NCBI RefSeq assembly: GCF_028372415.1
Contig: NC_092877.1
Span: 213,768,116-213,832,115, forward strand
Direction of reading: 5' to 3'
Source of the DNA: Notamacropus eugenii
Lineage: Eukaryota; Chordata; Mammalia; Diprotodontia; Macropodidae
Length of the DNA: 64,000 bases
This document shows positions 31,019 through 44,440 of this stretch, in pieces. How positions within the stretch are numbered: the first letter of the stretch is position 1; each line of letters opens with the position of its first letter. The notes below the pieces were generated by a model, which ran no database searches, was not told where the DNA came from, and worked only from the letters and a program-made list of their open reading frames with translations. A program made the translations under genes and the position numbers.

Positions 31019-31365
31019 CAATATACTTGTCATGTATGCTACCACCTATTTTTTAGGCATAGTAGTTTTTATTAGGAATCCTAATTTAAAAATTGGAAAA
31101 GAGAAATTTCAGAGGGTAGTATAGCAAGTCAAGAGTAGCTCTAAATGTCTTACAAGTCAGGTTTCCACAAATATTGGGGCCTGGGATATACACATCCCAA
31201 TTCCTCATAATGTAGGATGTCTTTGGGGATGATCTTTTGTTCTATTTCAAAGATACATAGGTTAATCCTGATATAGAATTTATATGTCATGGATTAAGAG
31301 ATTGTTAAATCAATGGTATAATTATTTCCTAACCTGAGAGGGACTGAAGGTCACAAATGTGTACC
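31018..31365. other. Intergenic, no gene recognised
   Basis: No recognisable features. Confidence 0.5.
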
Positions 31366-31369
31366 CAAA

Positions 31370-31472
31370 TGGGCTCACAGGCTCATAGACTTGGGCGTAG
31401 AAGAGATCTTAGAGTTGTTAACAATCCTTATTTTCAGATGAAAAGAATGAGGTCTGAGGGTTTAAATAGCTT
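31370..31472 (-). mobile_element. CORE-SINE fragment
   Basis: CACAGGCTCATAGACTTGGG, AGAAGAGATCTTAGAG and CTTATTTTCAGATGAAAAG, a reverse-strand SINE part. Confidence 0.6.
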
Positions 31473-31479
31473 AGCAATT

Positions 31480-31592
31480 CCTTTATTGATTGCCTACTAT
31501 GTGCTACACATTACATTAAGCTCTGAGGATCCAAAGAAAAAGAAAGAAAAAAAAAAGCAGTTCCAACCCTCAGAGAGTTTAAAGGTAACTCA
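31480..31592 (+). mobile_element. L2/ancient LINE-end fragment
   Basis: TTTATTGATTGCCTACTATGTGC, AGCTCTGAGGATCCAAAG and AACCCTCAGAGAG, same family as at 44.7 and 60.0 kb. Confidence 0.6.
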
Positions 31593-31619
31593 GGTAGCAA
31601 TGACTTGTAGAGATATTTG

Positions 31620-32095
31620 ATTTTTATAACATTTTTGAGTTTCAAATTTTCTCTTTTCCTCTCTCCCCTTCTCCTCCCGAAGATGGTAATTTGATATGTT
31701 ACATATGAGCAATCATGTAAAACCCATTTCCATATTAGTCACTTTCTGAAAGAAGAAACAGTTTGCAAAAGAAAAAAGAACACCACAAAAATAGTTTGCT
31801 TCGATCTGTATTCAGACTCCCTAGTTCTTTCTCTGGCATTGGATAACATTTTCCATCAAGAGTCTTTTGGAATTGTCTTGGATCATTGTGTTGCTGAGAA
31901 GAGCTAAGTCAATTACATTTTATCACTGCACAATGTTGCTGTTACTGTGTACAGTGTCTTCCTTGTCCTGCTCATTTCAGTTTGCATCAGTTCATGTAAT
32001 TCTTTCCAGGTTTTCTGCAACTGCCTGGTTGTCATTTTTTATGGCACAACGGTATTCCATTACATTAGTTTGTCACAACTTTGAACCTACCTCTT
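31620..32095 (-). mobile_element. L1 3' end fragment
   Basis: Complement of the L1 3' UTR and ORF2 end: TTCAAATTTTCTCTTTTCC, CCATTTCCATATTAGTC, GCTGTTACTGTGTACAGTG, TTCTTTCCAGGTTTTCTG and GCACAACGGTATTCCATTAC. Older than the copy at 23.5 kb. Confidence 0.85.
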
Positions 32096-32099
32096 TTGA

Positions 32100-33585
32100 A
32101 TAAATGATGAACCTTTGATTTAACTTTATCTGATAATGTATTCAATAAAGAAATAGACCAAATCTGATAAAACTGTGTAATTTTCTGTAAAGTTTAAGTT
32201 TGGATTTACTGAACTCTTCTATCTAAATCCTTTTAGTTTTCTTCCCTAACCCTGTTCTCCATTTCCTATATGCCTTGCATTAAGAAGATCAAGAGTTCTA
32301 ACTGGGGCTTTAGACATTGGACTAAATCCAAGAGAACCAGAATTGAGCCAAGCCAAATGGAGGGTATGCCATGTGTATATCTATCTGCTTCTGTGTTGGG
32401 GTGTATTTACTAAGGTGGTATCACAAGTGAACAATGTGGCCAGCCCATTGGAATTGTGCTCTCTGAAGCACAGTTTGAATACTTGGCAGTTCAGCTCGAG
32501 CAAGGACTTCAGTGTCTAGTACCTTATCATGCCAGGTGATCCTCAGAATCTTCCTATATGAACCTTGGAACTTCTATTATATTCAGTTTTAAGGCATATT
32601 CTAAATTATATACTAAAACTTCTCTGGTCATTTACATTCCCTTTCAAACTTTCCTCTGCTCTTGTCTGTGTATTTTCACTGATATTCTTTCTTTGTTTTT
32701 TATAACACTCTCACTATCTAACATCTCCCTTCAATGAGGCTTTGTCTTGTGACAAATAAGTATACAAAGCAAAAAAAACAACAACACAGTGCTTTGGCCA
32801 TGTCTTCAAATGAATGTTTTATTTTACACTTTTTCTTAATCATTTGTCGTCCAACAGGTGCATTTCTTTCCTGTCTCTGGAAGACTGGTTTAGAAGGGGA
32901 TTGAGTGGACTCACTCCCCGCTGCCACTTTCAGATCCTTTTGCCATGATCACTGAACAGTATCTTCTCCTTCAAACTTAATGCTGTCCATCTTTACCATC
33001 CTAGTTTAGGCTTCGGTTGCTATTGTATACTGACTTTGGCGTGAGCTTTTCCTTTCTCAACTTCACCATCTGACTGACTGTAACCTTTCTCAACAGTTAG
33101 CCTCTTTCCTACTTACTTGGAAACTGCAATAAACATTAATGCCCTTCAAACATCTTGGTTTCTCAGTCTATCAACTTCCACAACTTTTAGAATGTACAAG
33201 CTTTGGCTATTTGCAGGGATTAACGTACTTTACATTTGTACTATACTCTGTGATTAAGCACCTCTCTGGTGGTGAACTTTGAAATTCCTCTTTCTTATCA
33301 ATCTCCTGTCCTGCATTTTCTCCTTCTTACTCCTTCTAAATCTATGCTTTGTGTCCTCACCACAACCTCCCAAATCCTCTGAATCACTGCTTCTCTAGTT
33401 CAGTTTTCTTCCCTTCAAAGTTGATCCTCTAGTGATCCATTTCAACTATATGACATCATCTTTTACATTCTTACTTTCTTGGGTTAACATTAACTTTAAC
33501 TTGGACTAAACAAAGTTCCTTTGTAAACTTCTGAAGCCTTCATATTATTCCTGGAGAAATCTATAAGTGCGTCTATCACCCACAA
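32100..33585. other. Intergenic, no gene recognised
   Basis: Pyrimidine-biased DNA. Some phrases at 33.2-33.4 kb recall L2 but are not in convincing order. Open frames here are short and unrelated to known families. Confidence 0.45.
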
Positions 33586-33588
33586 GTC

Positions 33589-33753
33589 TTCCTTCCTTCC
33601 TTCCTTCCTTCCTTCCTTCCTTCCTTCCTTCCTTCCTTCCTTCCTTCCTTCCTTCCTTCCTTCTTTCCTTCCTTCTTTCCTTCCTTCCTTCCTTCTTTTC
33701 TTCCTTCCTCTCTTTTTCTTTCTTTCCTTCTTTCTTTCATTTTTTTTTAGTAG
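33589..33753. repeat. (TTCC)n microsatellite
   Basis: Pure TTCC core of about 75 bp from 33589, then interrupted TTCTTTCC and TTTC units. Confidence 0.97.
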
Positions 33754-33759
33754 CACATA

Positions 33760-34245
33760 TTCAACATTAAAGGCATATGTTTCTTAGTAACAGGGTTACT
33801 AACACAGTTCTAGGGGTAAATGGAAACAAAACCCTTCTGAAGAATGAAAGTATTCTTTTTCAGGCAGTGACATAAAGGGAAAGTTCCTTTGAATAATGTC
33901 TCTAAATGGAATGAGGAAAAATCTGTCAGGTGATCCAGACATCACACTGGCATTCCAAAAAGTTTAATTGCACAATGTTCTTTTGATTTTCTCTAAGCAG
34001 TTTGGAATATCTGTGCTTATATGCCCATCAAAGTGCTGTTTGCCAATGCAGGTACTCAGTATCATCATGGACTGGGCATATTATTCTTATTAAATCTTAT
34101 TTAATACTTTTTGGAAAATGCCAAGGAATTTTACTCCCAATATTAGATCATGTAAAAATGACTTACAAATGATTTACATTTGGATTCATAATGGTGAGAA
34201 ATTATTCCTTTTCTGTCCTGAACAAGGTATCTTCTATTATAGTAA
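33760..34245. other. Intergenic, no gene recognised
   Basis: No recognisable features. Confidence 0.5.
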
Positions 34246-34249
34246 CAAC

Positions 34250-34335
34250 AAAATATATATATATATATATGGGGGAAATGAATTGGAGGGGAGGGGAGGA
34301 GGGAAGGAGAGAGAAGGAGAAGAGAGAGAGAGAAA
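34250..34335. repeat. (AT)n followed by (GGGA/GA)n tract
   Basis: Short TATATA run, then a purine block (GAGGGGAGGGGAGGAGGG) ending in GA repeats. Confidence 0.9.
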
Positions 34336-35420
34336 CTTTGAGGGCCCCCCCAGGTAAATTCTCTTAGACTGTTAGTTGTGATTGCACTGGTACAGAGAAT
34401 TCCCTATGCCAATGATACCATATATGGTATATATAGTCAAAAATGTGTCTATATCTATCTATACCTATATTTAGCCATAGTTATAAACTTGTCTGTATCT
34501 ATCCACACCTATATTTATACTTAAATCTCTAACATCTCTATTTTATTTACATCACATATGTCCATATCATCTATATGTTTATATTTATAAAAACTTAAGA
34601 TTTAAAGTTGTTTTACACATAGTAGGTACTCAATAAATGTACTAGGTGATATCTTAGGTCTGTTCCAGCTCTCAGTCTTCTAATAGTCACTAAGCCATGG
34701 TCACAGTTGAGGAGAAGATCTTGTTTTACATGGTTTGCATCCCTAGTTGTATGTTTGGAAAGTGGGAATCTGAACTCTTTTTGTACTTTTAATATAGAAA
34801 TCTTTTACATGTTGTTGGAATCAGTCCCCTAACTCCTGTCCTAGAAGTGAACCTAAAAGATCAGGCTGGTTGGCCACCAGTTGGCCTTTGCGAAGCTTAC
34901 ATTAATGCATCCTAAGAGGAACGAATCAAACTCAGTCATTCTTCAATTTAAAAAAAAAATCGGGACTCCAAATGTTCTCTGAAGCTCTTTTCTGGCAGAG
35001 TGGATGTTATCATTAGTAATCTTAAGACTTGAGGCAAACCCTATTATAAAATAACCTAATAACAGTATGTTAAAAACAGATTATAGCATCCGTTGTGATT
35101 GCGAGCCTAACACACATCCATTTTCCTTTTCAGGGCAGTGCCCAGTAATTGCTTGCCTAAATCCTATTGTATAATCACTAGTAGAGATTTGTGTTTCTGA
35201 AACAGGAGAAATTTGTTTTATTTTTATAGGCATCAGCGTCACATCAATGCTAAATAATTTAATGTTTAAGCAGAGAACAGAGACTTTTTAATGTATATGT
35301 TACTTTATATGTCTAATACTTACTTTGGTAGCAATAGAATATGATTTTATGACTGATATGCGTTCTCTAAAAATTAAAAAAAAACCCTGTCGATCTGAAT
35401 GTAAGGTGAATGTGTGTATG
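34336..35420. other. Repeat-poor intergenic stretch
   Basis: A small SINE-end scrap at about 34605-34680 (CACATAGTAGGTACTCAATAAATG). The block from about 34.9 to 35.4 kb shows no repeat resemblance and would be a fair target for a conservation check. No gene. Confidence 0.45.
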
Positions 35421-35422
35421 CA

Positions 35423-36865
<1,443 letters not shown>

Positions 36866-36867
36866 TA

Positions 36868-37118
36868 GGGGAAGGGAATAAGCATTTATATAGTGCCTAC
36901 TATGTGCTAGACACTGTACTGTTTTTTTTTTTTTCACATTATTATCTCATTTAATCCTCACAAGAACTTTGTGAGGTAGGAACTATCATTATCCCCATTT
37001 TGTAATTGAAAAATATGAAATAATTAAAAATTAAGTGACTTACCTATGGCCTGATTTGAACTTGGGTGTTTCTGATTCCAGGCTACAGCTCTATCCACTG
37101 CACTGCTAGCTGCCTTTA
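36868..37118 (-). mobile_element. MIR/CORE-SINE
   Basis: TAGTGCCTACTATGTGCTAG, CTCATTTAATCCTCACAAG, TTATCCCCATTTTG, TTTGAACTTGGG and CTCTATCCACTGCACTGC in reverse-strand order. Confidence 0.85.
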
Positions 37119-37184
37119 TCTGTACTAACTATTGAGGCCAGATTGGACACAACCATCTATTATACTATCATTAGAGTGATAATT

Positions 37185-37330
37185 GGTATGACTCCAAACC
37201 TTTCTCCTTTATGTAGATCATGTCCCACTATTAGAATGTGAGCTTACTGAGAGTGGGGACTGTTTTGGATTTATATCCTGAGCACCAAGAGCAATGCTAG
37301 AAACCATGTTGTTTGTTGACTTATTAACGA
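37185..37330 (+). mobile_element. L2 LINE 3' end fragment
   Basis: TAGAATGTGAGCTTACTGAG, TGGGGACTGTTTTGG and TATCCTGAGCACCAAGAGC are L2 3'-end phrases. Confidence 0.65.
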
Positions 37331-37463
37331 CACGTTTATTAATATTCTAGACATTTGTTCTCTTCTAGGCATTCTTCTCAATGAGTTTTGTTCTACTGGG
37401 GGGATCCAATATGTACCAAGATTAGTAAAGGCAATACCCACATAAAGTACATAAATTAATTGA

Positions 37464-37466
37464 GAG

Positions 37467-37500
<34 letters not shown>

Positions 37501-37600
37501 GACAAAGAGAGAGAGACAGAGACAGAGAGAGAAGAGAGAGAGAAAAGGGGTGGGGATAGAAGAAAGGGGAGGGGGAAGAGGAGAGAGGAGAGGAGAGGAC
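37464..37600. repeat. (GACA)n and GA-rich tract
   Basis: Several GACA units followed by GAGA, GGGGA and GGAGA purine sequence. The 86-codon open frames on both strands are artefacts. Confidence 0.94.
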
Positions 37601-37859
37601 ATTAACAAACAGGAGAATAATGGGATGTTGGGATCTGAAGCTGTGCTTAGACTACATAAGATAGAGTTGAAGAGGTACTGTATGCTAGACAAAAGTAAGC
37701 ACCTATGTGAAAGCACATAGAGAGGTGATAGAAGGTTTTCTATAGTGACCAGCTATCTTAGGTCAACTTGATTAGAAAGGCGAGGACATAAACGGGAATG
37801 ATATGAAATAGGACTAGAAAAATGATAGTCATGTTGTGGAGGGTTTTATATTCTATTAT
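37601..37859. other. Intergenic, nothing recognised
   Basis: Possibly part of an old LINE; no clear match. Confidence 0.45.
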
Positions 37860-38040
37860 GTGAAACTAAAGGAACTTGAGAGTTGAAAGGATCATAGGAT
37901 CAGAGATTTAGAGTTAGTGGTATAGGGGGGCTAGCCCCCTCATATGAGGTCCAGATAGAAGTGACTTGTCCTAGATGACATAGATGGGTTTTAAATAACA
38001 GATCCCAACCTCACACTCAGGTCCTCTGCATCAAAATAAA
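37860..38040 (-). mobile_element. CORE-SINE
   Basis: GGATCATAGGATCAGAGATTTAGAG, AAGTGACTTGTCCTAG and CACACTCAGGTCCTCTGC in reverse-strand order. Confidence 0.7.
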
Positions 38041-38064
38041 GTGCAAAATGGAGCACTGAACTGC

Positions 38065-38232
38065 TTCCCCAGTAATCTTGTCCAGTGTCCTTATTTAGTA
38101 GATGAAAATACTGTGGCCCAAACTGGTAGAGCAATTTGGCAAATTTCTTGGAGGTAATAAGAAGTAGACCTGGAGTTTAGCCTAGGTCTTCTGATTCCAA
38201 ATTTAGTTCTTATTCCATTGTTTCTTTTGGTA
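38065..38232 (-). mobile_element. CORE-SINE
   Basis: AATCTTGTCCAGTGTCC, TAGATGAAAATACTGTGG, GCCTAGGTCTTCTGATTCC and TTATTCCATTGTTTC in reverse-strand order. Confidence 0.7.
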
Positions 38233-38327
38233 ATAGTAATAATAATAAACACACACATACACGTATAGAGTACATGTTTATATTCTATAAGTATATTTAG
38301 ATATTATACATAGCATGATATGTGGTA

Positions 38328-38580
38328 GCTCCCAATATGGCACAGTGGATAGAGTGCTGGGTCTGGAGTCAAGAAGATCTGGCCTCACACACTTAGTGGC
38401 TGTGTGACTCTGGGCAAGTCATTTAACCTCATTTGCCTCAATTCATTATCTGTAAAATGAGCTGGAGAAGGAAATGATAAACCATTTCATTATCTTTGCC
38501 AATAAAATCCCAAATGAAGTCACAGAGAGTCCAGCACCATTGAAACAACTGAACAAGCAGCAACACAATAGTGCCTTGAG
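38328..38580 (+). mobile_element. MAR1 SINE with RTE-type tail
   Basis: GGCACAGTGGATAGAGTGCTGG, GTGTGACTCTGGGCAAGTC, ATCTGTAAAATGAGCTGGAG and ACAGAGAGTCCAGCACC; complete head-to-tail copy ending CAAGCAGCAACAC. Confidence 0.92.
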
Positions 38581-38689
38581 TTTGCTAGTTCAATGATCAT
38601 CTCCAATTTAAGGATGAAAACATGAGGATTTGAAAAGTTGAGTAATGCGGATGTTCATAGAGCTAGTAATAACATTGGATAATAACAGC

Positions 38690-38930
38690 CAGTGTTGGAT
38701 AATGTTTTCACCTCATTCGATCCTGAGAAGTAGGTATTATTTTCCTCATTTTACAGATGTGGAAACTGAGACTGAGAAAGGGAAGTGTTGCCCAGCATCT
38801 CATATCTAGTACACATTTGAGGCAGGATTTGAACAGTTTTCTTGCTCAAAGCAATCTTAATTTTAAGTCTAACATGCTCTATCTACTATGCCAGGCTTCC
38901 TGATTCCAAGTCCAGAACTTTATCTTCTAC
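38690..38930 (-). mobile_element. MIR/CORE-SINE
   Basis: TTTTCCTCATTTTACAGATGTGG, AAACTGAGACTGAGAAAGG and GAGGCAGGATTTGAACAG, ending CTCTATCTACTATGCCAGG. Confidence 0.8.
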
Positions 38931-39244
38931 CCATGAGACCTACCCAAAGAGACCATTTCCCCCCTTAGTACAGAACATATAGGGTTTGTAGTAATTCAGC
39001 TTACTAATGAGCTATGCTGACATGACATTGAATTAAACTGAATGAGGGTTTGGCAGAGAGTATAAAAAGCATCTGATTCATCATTGTGATGTGGCAGCCA
39101 AAAAAGCTAGTGTGATTTGAGATGGAATTAAAAGAAGGATAATATTCAGACCAAGGAAGGTAGCAGAAGTCAGACTATATGTATGACTGAATCTTAAATC
39201 AAAGTTCAGTTGCAAAGATCATATTGTAACTGGGACACTTAAGA

Positions 39245-39540
39245 CATTTAGAAGTGACTGTAGATTAAGAGTAAATTGTCTGGAATTATGGAGGGATCCA
39301 AACCTGTGTCACAAAAGAATGGTATTTAGGCTGAGGATCAGAAGATTTCAGGTATGACAGCTTTCTTTATGTGTTTGAAGGGTCTGCCATAATGCAAAGG
39401 GATTAGAGGTATTAGATATGGTTTTCAGTAGGCAGAGTAAAGGGCAATGAGTGAAAGTTAACAAGAGAAGAATTCAGGCTTAATATAAGGGAATAAACTT
39501 CTTATCAATTAGAGCTGTAAAAAAAAGAAAAGAAAAAAAA
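39245..39540 (+). mobile_element. CR1/L3 LINE 3' end
   Basis: GTTTGAAGGGTCTGCCATAATG, then TTCAGGCTTAATATAAGGG and AACTTCTTATCAATTAGAGCTG. These are sense-strand CR1/L3 3'-end phrases. It ends in an A-rich run abutting a second CR1/L3 relic of opposite orientation. Confidence 0.7.
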
Positions 39541-39544
39541 AGGT

Positions 39545-39799
39545 TGCTTCATGAGATCAAAGAATCACAGAAACCCAGATTTGGAAAACACATCAGGGAA
39601 TTTCAAGTCCCAACTGTTTCTGAACCCCAATCCCCTCTACATTATCCCGCTAAAGAAGTTGTTAACATATATATCTGTAGATCTCTAGTGATAGGAACTC
39701 GTACTTCCTACGCCAGCTCCTTCCACTTCTGTCCAACTCTAATTGTTAGGAAATTTGACACCTATCAAACAAATCTGCTCCTTTGCAATTTCCACACTT
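39545..39799 (-). mobile_element. CR1/L3 LINE, 3' part
   Basis: AAGAATCACAGAAACCCAG, CAGCTCCTTCCACTTCTGTCC, AACTCTAATTGTTAGG and GCAATTTCCAC are complements of the CR1/L3 3' end. It appears to be split from 39985-41150 by a SINE. Confidence 0.75.
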
Positions 39800-39955
39800 T
39801 TGGGGCATAGTGAATAAATTGATATGGCTGAAGTCATGAAGACCTGGGTCCAAGTCCCACTTCTGACACATGCTACCTTTGGGATCTAGAACAGATGTGT
39901 TAATCTCTACCTCAGACAATCTTCCAGGATTTTGTTTATTGGGTGGATGATGGTG
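39800..39955 (+). mobile_element. tRNA-type SINE inserted in CR1/L3
   Basis: GGGGCATAGTGAATAAATTG, GAAGACCTGGGTCCAAGTCCC and CTTCTGACACATGCTACC. Its placement between the two CR1/L3 parts implies it inserted later. Confidence 0.7.
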
Positions 39956-39984
39956 AATTGTGATCTGCCAGTGTGAAGGATGCT

Positions 39985-41150
39985 CTCACAGTAATTCTTC
40001 ACCTGGCAATTGAATGGTTACTCACCTATTTATATTCCTTGTCCTTTTCTCTGAGGAAAATAAAAGATAATGTAAATCCTTTCTCACATGAAAATCCTTT
40101 GAATATTTAAATACAAATATGTTGTCTTCTTTCTAAATGAAACATCTTCAGTTTCTCCAAAGATTCTTTGTAGTTCATTGTTTCAAACACTTTTTAATAT
40201 ATTGATCAGACTCACATGGGTATATCACCATACATCTGTATACTATCTAAATTGTGGTGCTTAGAAAGGAGCAAAATATGTGGTCTGACAAGGGAATAAT
40301 ACAAGGAGACCATCACTTCCCTTTTTGTGGATGCTATGCTTCTATGATTTCAACCTAAGATGGCATCGTGTTGAAGCTACCATATTGCATCATTTTTAAT
40401 CATATTAAACTTGCAGCACATTAAAGACTCTAGACATTTTTCATGTGAAAAAAATCACCCTTCTCCCAACATGTATTTCTGAAGTTACTTATTTTTTTTT
40501 TACTTATAAGTGTTATACTTTATATTCATTCTTATTAAGTTTCATCTCATTATGGTCAACCCATTTTTCTTCTCTGTTAAATCTTATTGCTTACTGACTC
40601 TTTAGCCCATCAGGTTAGCTGTCTTTCCTAGGCTTGTCACATATACAGATCGGATAAGCACATTATTTGTGCCTTTATCCAAGTTGATAAAAACATCTTG
40701 AAAAACATGGAAAACTCCTGACTCTGCTTTCATGTTGATGTGCAAGTATTAATGACTATTCTTCCAGCTGTTTAAGTGGTTATAGGGTTCCCTAAAACTG
40801 TCCTCTCTCTTACATTTCTCTATCTTGATCATAAATATGTCATGAGAGACTCTTTGTTGAAATCCAGGTATACTATAACTATAACATTCTTCTAGTCGAA
40901 AAAATCAAGCAGCATTTTCAAAAGAGAAATGAGGTCACTTCAGCATAATCTATTTTTGATAGACCCATGCTGATTTTCAGTGATGAATGCTTCCCTTTGT
41001 AAATGCTCAGAAGCCATGCCTTATATAATTTGTTATTTAATGTTGCTAAAAGTCTGGATAATTGTTTCTCCAAGGTTGAGTGAATTCATGCTAGGTACTA
41101 ACTTAATAGCCTCACTCTAACACGGCAGGTATGGGACCTACACAAAAGAT
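39985..41150 (-). mobile_element. CR1/L3 LINE, 3' UTR and reverse-transcriptase relic
   Basis: Complement of CR1/L3 sequence in order: TTGTGGTGCTTAGAAAGGAGC, TATGTGGTCTGACAAGGG, TTTCAACCTAAGATGGCATCG and CTTTATCCAAGTTGATAAAAAC. Then comes a segment whose minus strand reads VYLDFNK (about 40889-40860), matching RT motif A, with its aspartate, of CR1-type reverse transcriptases. Further on, GACCCATGCTGATTTTCAGTGATG corresponds to the conserved RT region upstream. Multiple stops; long dead. Confidence 0.8.
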
Positions 41151-41568
41151 ATCAGGGGAACAAACTCATCTCCTAGGCTCTGTAGATTCAATGCTCTCTG
41201 TGAGAGAGTTTTTTTTTTTTAAGACAATCTGGTCCACATGGGTAAAACTCATTTGTCTTTTCCAAAAATGCTTTGTGGCATAGAGGAATCATTGCCATAA
41301 TTCCGTATTTGCTTTAACAAATAAATAATCCCCAGAAACCCACAATATTTATTGGTATTGTAGTTTTTGTTTTACTTTTTTTCCCAAAAAAGATTCACAA
41401 GAGACTTGGAAGTGGCAATAAGCCTCTGACCACCAATTCTACTTCCAGTCCGTTTTTCAAAGCCATCATCTGGGGAGGCAACTCTTGTGGAAGAGAGGTC
41501 AGTCATCCCTACCACCTGCCAACCACCTGCCATTCACAAGGGAAGTAAGCCAACCTTAAAATGATGCA
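41151..41568. other. Intergenic, no gene recognised
   Basis: May include the diverged 5' continuation of the CR1/L3 relic; nothing else seen. Confidence 0.4.
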
Positions 41569-41584
41569 ATGAGAGAGAGAGAGA

Positions 41585-41654
<70 letters not shown>
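41569..41654. repeat. (GA)n microsatellite
   Basis: About 43 GA units with a single GGG interruption near 41588. Confidence 0.97.
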
Positions 41655-41660
<6 letters not shown>

Positions 41661-41734
41661 CTGAAGTGTGCTTTGATTTTATAAAACCTTGCTTTATGAG
41701 ACAAAAGAGTCATCCTAGTCATGCTTTCTTTTCT

Positions 41735-43640
41735 TTTTAAAAAATAATTAATTTGTTTCATTAAATATTTGCCAATTACATGTAAAAAAATTAGAAATTT
41801 TTTAAAATGTGAATTCCAAATTCTCTCTCTCCCTGACCTTTCCCGATGCAATTTGGTATCAATTACACGTGTGAATTCATGCTAAATATTTCCATATTAG
41901 ACAAGTTGCAAAAGAAAATGCAAACAAAAGGATAAAAACAAAGACAATTTTTTAAAAAGCATGTTTCAATAAGCACTCAGAGTTCATCAGCTGTCTCTTT
42001 TGAGGTAGATAGTAATTATCATCATGGGTCCTTTGGAACTGTCCAGCATCACTGTCTTGATCAGAGTATCTAGGTGTTTCACAGTTGATCATCCTAATAC
42101 TGCTGTTACTATGTACAGTGTTATTATCCTGGTTCTGCTCATTTCACTTTGCATGAATTCATATAAAGTTTCCCAGGTTTTTCTGAAACCATCCTTCTTA
42201 TCGTTTCTTATAGCACAGTAGCATTCTATCACAATCATATACCGCAACTTTTTCAACCATTCCCCAAATGATGGGCATCCCCTTGATGTCCAATTCTTTG
42301 CGATGACAAAAAGAGCTGTCATAAATACTTTTGTAAAAATAGGTCCTTTTACCTTTTCTTTGTTCTCTTTAGGACTTAGACCCAGTAGTGGTATTGCTTG
42401 TATATGAACAATTTTATAGCCCTTTGGGCATAGTTCCAAATTGTTCTTCAGAACGCTCTTCAGATCAGTGCACAACTCCACCAATAGTGCATTAGAGTTC
42501 CAATTTTTTCACATCATCTTCAGCATTTGTCATTTTTCTTTTCTGTCATGTTAGCCAATCTGATAAGTGTGAGGCAGTTATCTCAGTTGTTTAAATTTGC
42601 ATTTCTCTGATTAGTAGTGATTTAGAGCACTTTTTATGTGACTATTGATAATCTTGATTTCTTGTTCAAACCCTTTGATCATTCATCAACTGGGGAATGG
42701 CTCCTGTTTTTATAAATTTGGCCAAGTTCCCTATAATATTTGAGAAATGAAGCCTATAAGAGAGAAACTTACTGTAAGTTCCCCTCCCCCCAATTTCCTA
42801 TTTTCCTTCTAATTCTGGCTCTATGAGTTTTATTTGTGCAAAAGCTTTTATTAATTTCATGTAATTAAAATTGTTTGTTTTACTTCCTCTTATCCCCTCT
42901 ATCTCTTTTGTCATAAACTCTCCCCTTATCCATAGATCTGACAAGTACAGTTTCTCATGCTCTCTTAATTTACTAATAATATCAAACTTTATGTCTAAAT
43001 CATTTACTCATTTTGACCTTATCTTGTTATTTGATGTGAGATGTTGGTCTGTACCTAGTTTCTGCCAAACTGCTTACCAGTTTTCCCAGAAATCTTTCAA
43101 ATGCTGAGTTCTTACCCTCAAAACTTGAATATTTGAGTTTATTAAATGCTAGATCATGATGATCATGTAATACTTTGTATTGCATACATGATTTATTCCA
43201 TTGACCCATTACTCTATATTACTACTTCATGATATGATTTAAAATGTGAAACTGCTAGGCCACCTTCCCTAGCATTTTAAGCATTAAATCCCTTGATATC
43301 CTTGACCTTTTTGCTTTTCTAGACAAATTTGATTAATAGTTTTTCTAGTTCCATAAAATAATTCTTTGATAACTTGATTGGAATAATGCTGAATAGGTAA
43401 ATTAACTTAGATGAGATTGTCATTTTTATTATATTAGCTCAGCCTACCCATGAGCAATTAATATTTCTTCAACTGTTTAGATCTCTCTTTATTTGTGTGA
43501 AAAATGTTTTGTAACTGTATTCATATCATACCTGGATTTATCTTGGCAGCCAGATGGCCAAGAATTTTATATGAGCCCTAGTCATGCTGATTTCTAAAAG
43601 TTTCCTTATAATACTACTATAGTCATTTTAATTATTGCTA
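41735..43640 (-). mobile_element. Old L1, 3' UTR and C-terminal half of ORF2
   Basis: It follows the 23.5 kb L1 in order, at higher divergence: 3' UTR, then ATTTCACTTTGCATGAATTC, CACAGTAGCATTCTATCAC, ATGGGCATCCCCTTGATGTCC and GCCCTTTGGGCATAGTTCC. It continues through TTTTCCCAGAAATCTTTC and GCTAGGCCACCTTCCCTAGC to the region downstream of RT motif C. A minus-strand frame at 42484-42089 still reads FVIAKNWTSRGCPSFGEWLKK. Inactive. Confidence 0.88.
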
Positions 43641-43699
43641 ATATGTGGCAGTTATTTGATTGTATATAATAAGCTCAGAGACTATTGGCTTGGTATAGC

Positions 43700-43838
43700 A
43701 TATAAATAGTGAGCTGGCCTTGGTATCAGGAAGATTTGGGTTCAGATACCATTCTCTGACTCATAGCTATATTACCTTGACTCTGGGCATGTGACTTAAA
43801 TTCTCCCAGACAACTCTATAAATCTGATCTGCAACAGT
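43700..43838 (+). mobile_element. MAR1/CORE-SINE, diverged
   Basis: GAGCTGGCCTTGGTATCAGG, AAGATTTGGGTTCAGATACC and GACTCTGGGCATGTGACTTAAATTC. Confidence 0.75.
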
Positions 43839-44234
43839 ATAATGAGATTCCATTTTGGGAACATCCCATGCCAATGAAATTAAAGGTCTGGCCCTTTCTC
43901 CAAAAATTTAAAAGTTCAGAAAATGCCCATGTGACATATTTAAGAAAGGAGCTGCATTAACAAAAATTACACCACTATTAATTTATTGGAAGAAACAAAT
44001 TATCCCTCTCTACTAGTAGCTCAGATTAGTCTAATATTCTTTGTGAACCCTCTTCAGGAAATTCTTACCAATGAGCACTTAGCAATATTTACCTTTGCAA
44101 TACTGATACTTGTATTATTCCCTTTGGCTTAGTAAGTAGGGTAGTCAAACATGAGAAGAAGGAAGAACTCTGCAGATTTTGTATACTCTTCAAGGAAGGT
44201 GGGCTCTCCCTCTCTGAAGGTGGGGGATTGTAAG
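43839..44234. other. Intergenic, no gene recognised
   Basis: No recognisable repeat or coding signature. Confidence 0.5.
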
Positions 44235-44345
44235 ATAGTACCGTTTATTAAGTGCCGATGTGTAAGAACTCTGCATTAAGGTCTATAAAATGTAACAATG
44301 AAGATAAAAGAAATAGACCTACCTTACAAGAGTACAAATTCAATT
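44235..44345 (+). mobile_element. L2/ancient LINE-end scrap
   Basis: GTACCGTTTATTAAGTGCCG and TACAAGAGTACAAATTCAATTTGG recall the family at 44.7 kb; weak. Confidence 0.4.
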
Positions 44346-44374
44346 TGGAGAGATGTAACACCGTCATATATAGT

Positions 44375-44440
44375 GTGGCATGTATATATGCATATATACA
44401 TATATACACATGTATATTTTGTGTAGATATGTATGTGTAC
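44375..44440. repeat. TATG/ACAT microsatellite
   Basis: Alternating GTATATATGCATATATACATATATACACATG with local inverted symmetry. Confidence 0.88.
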
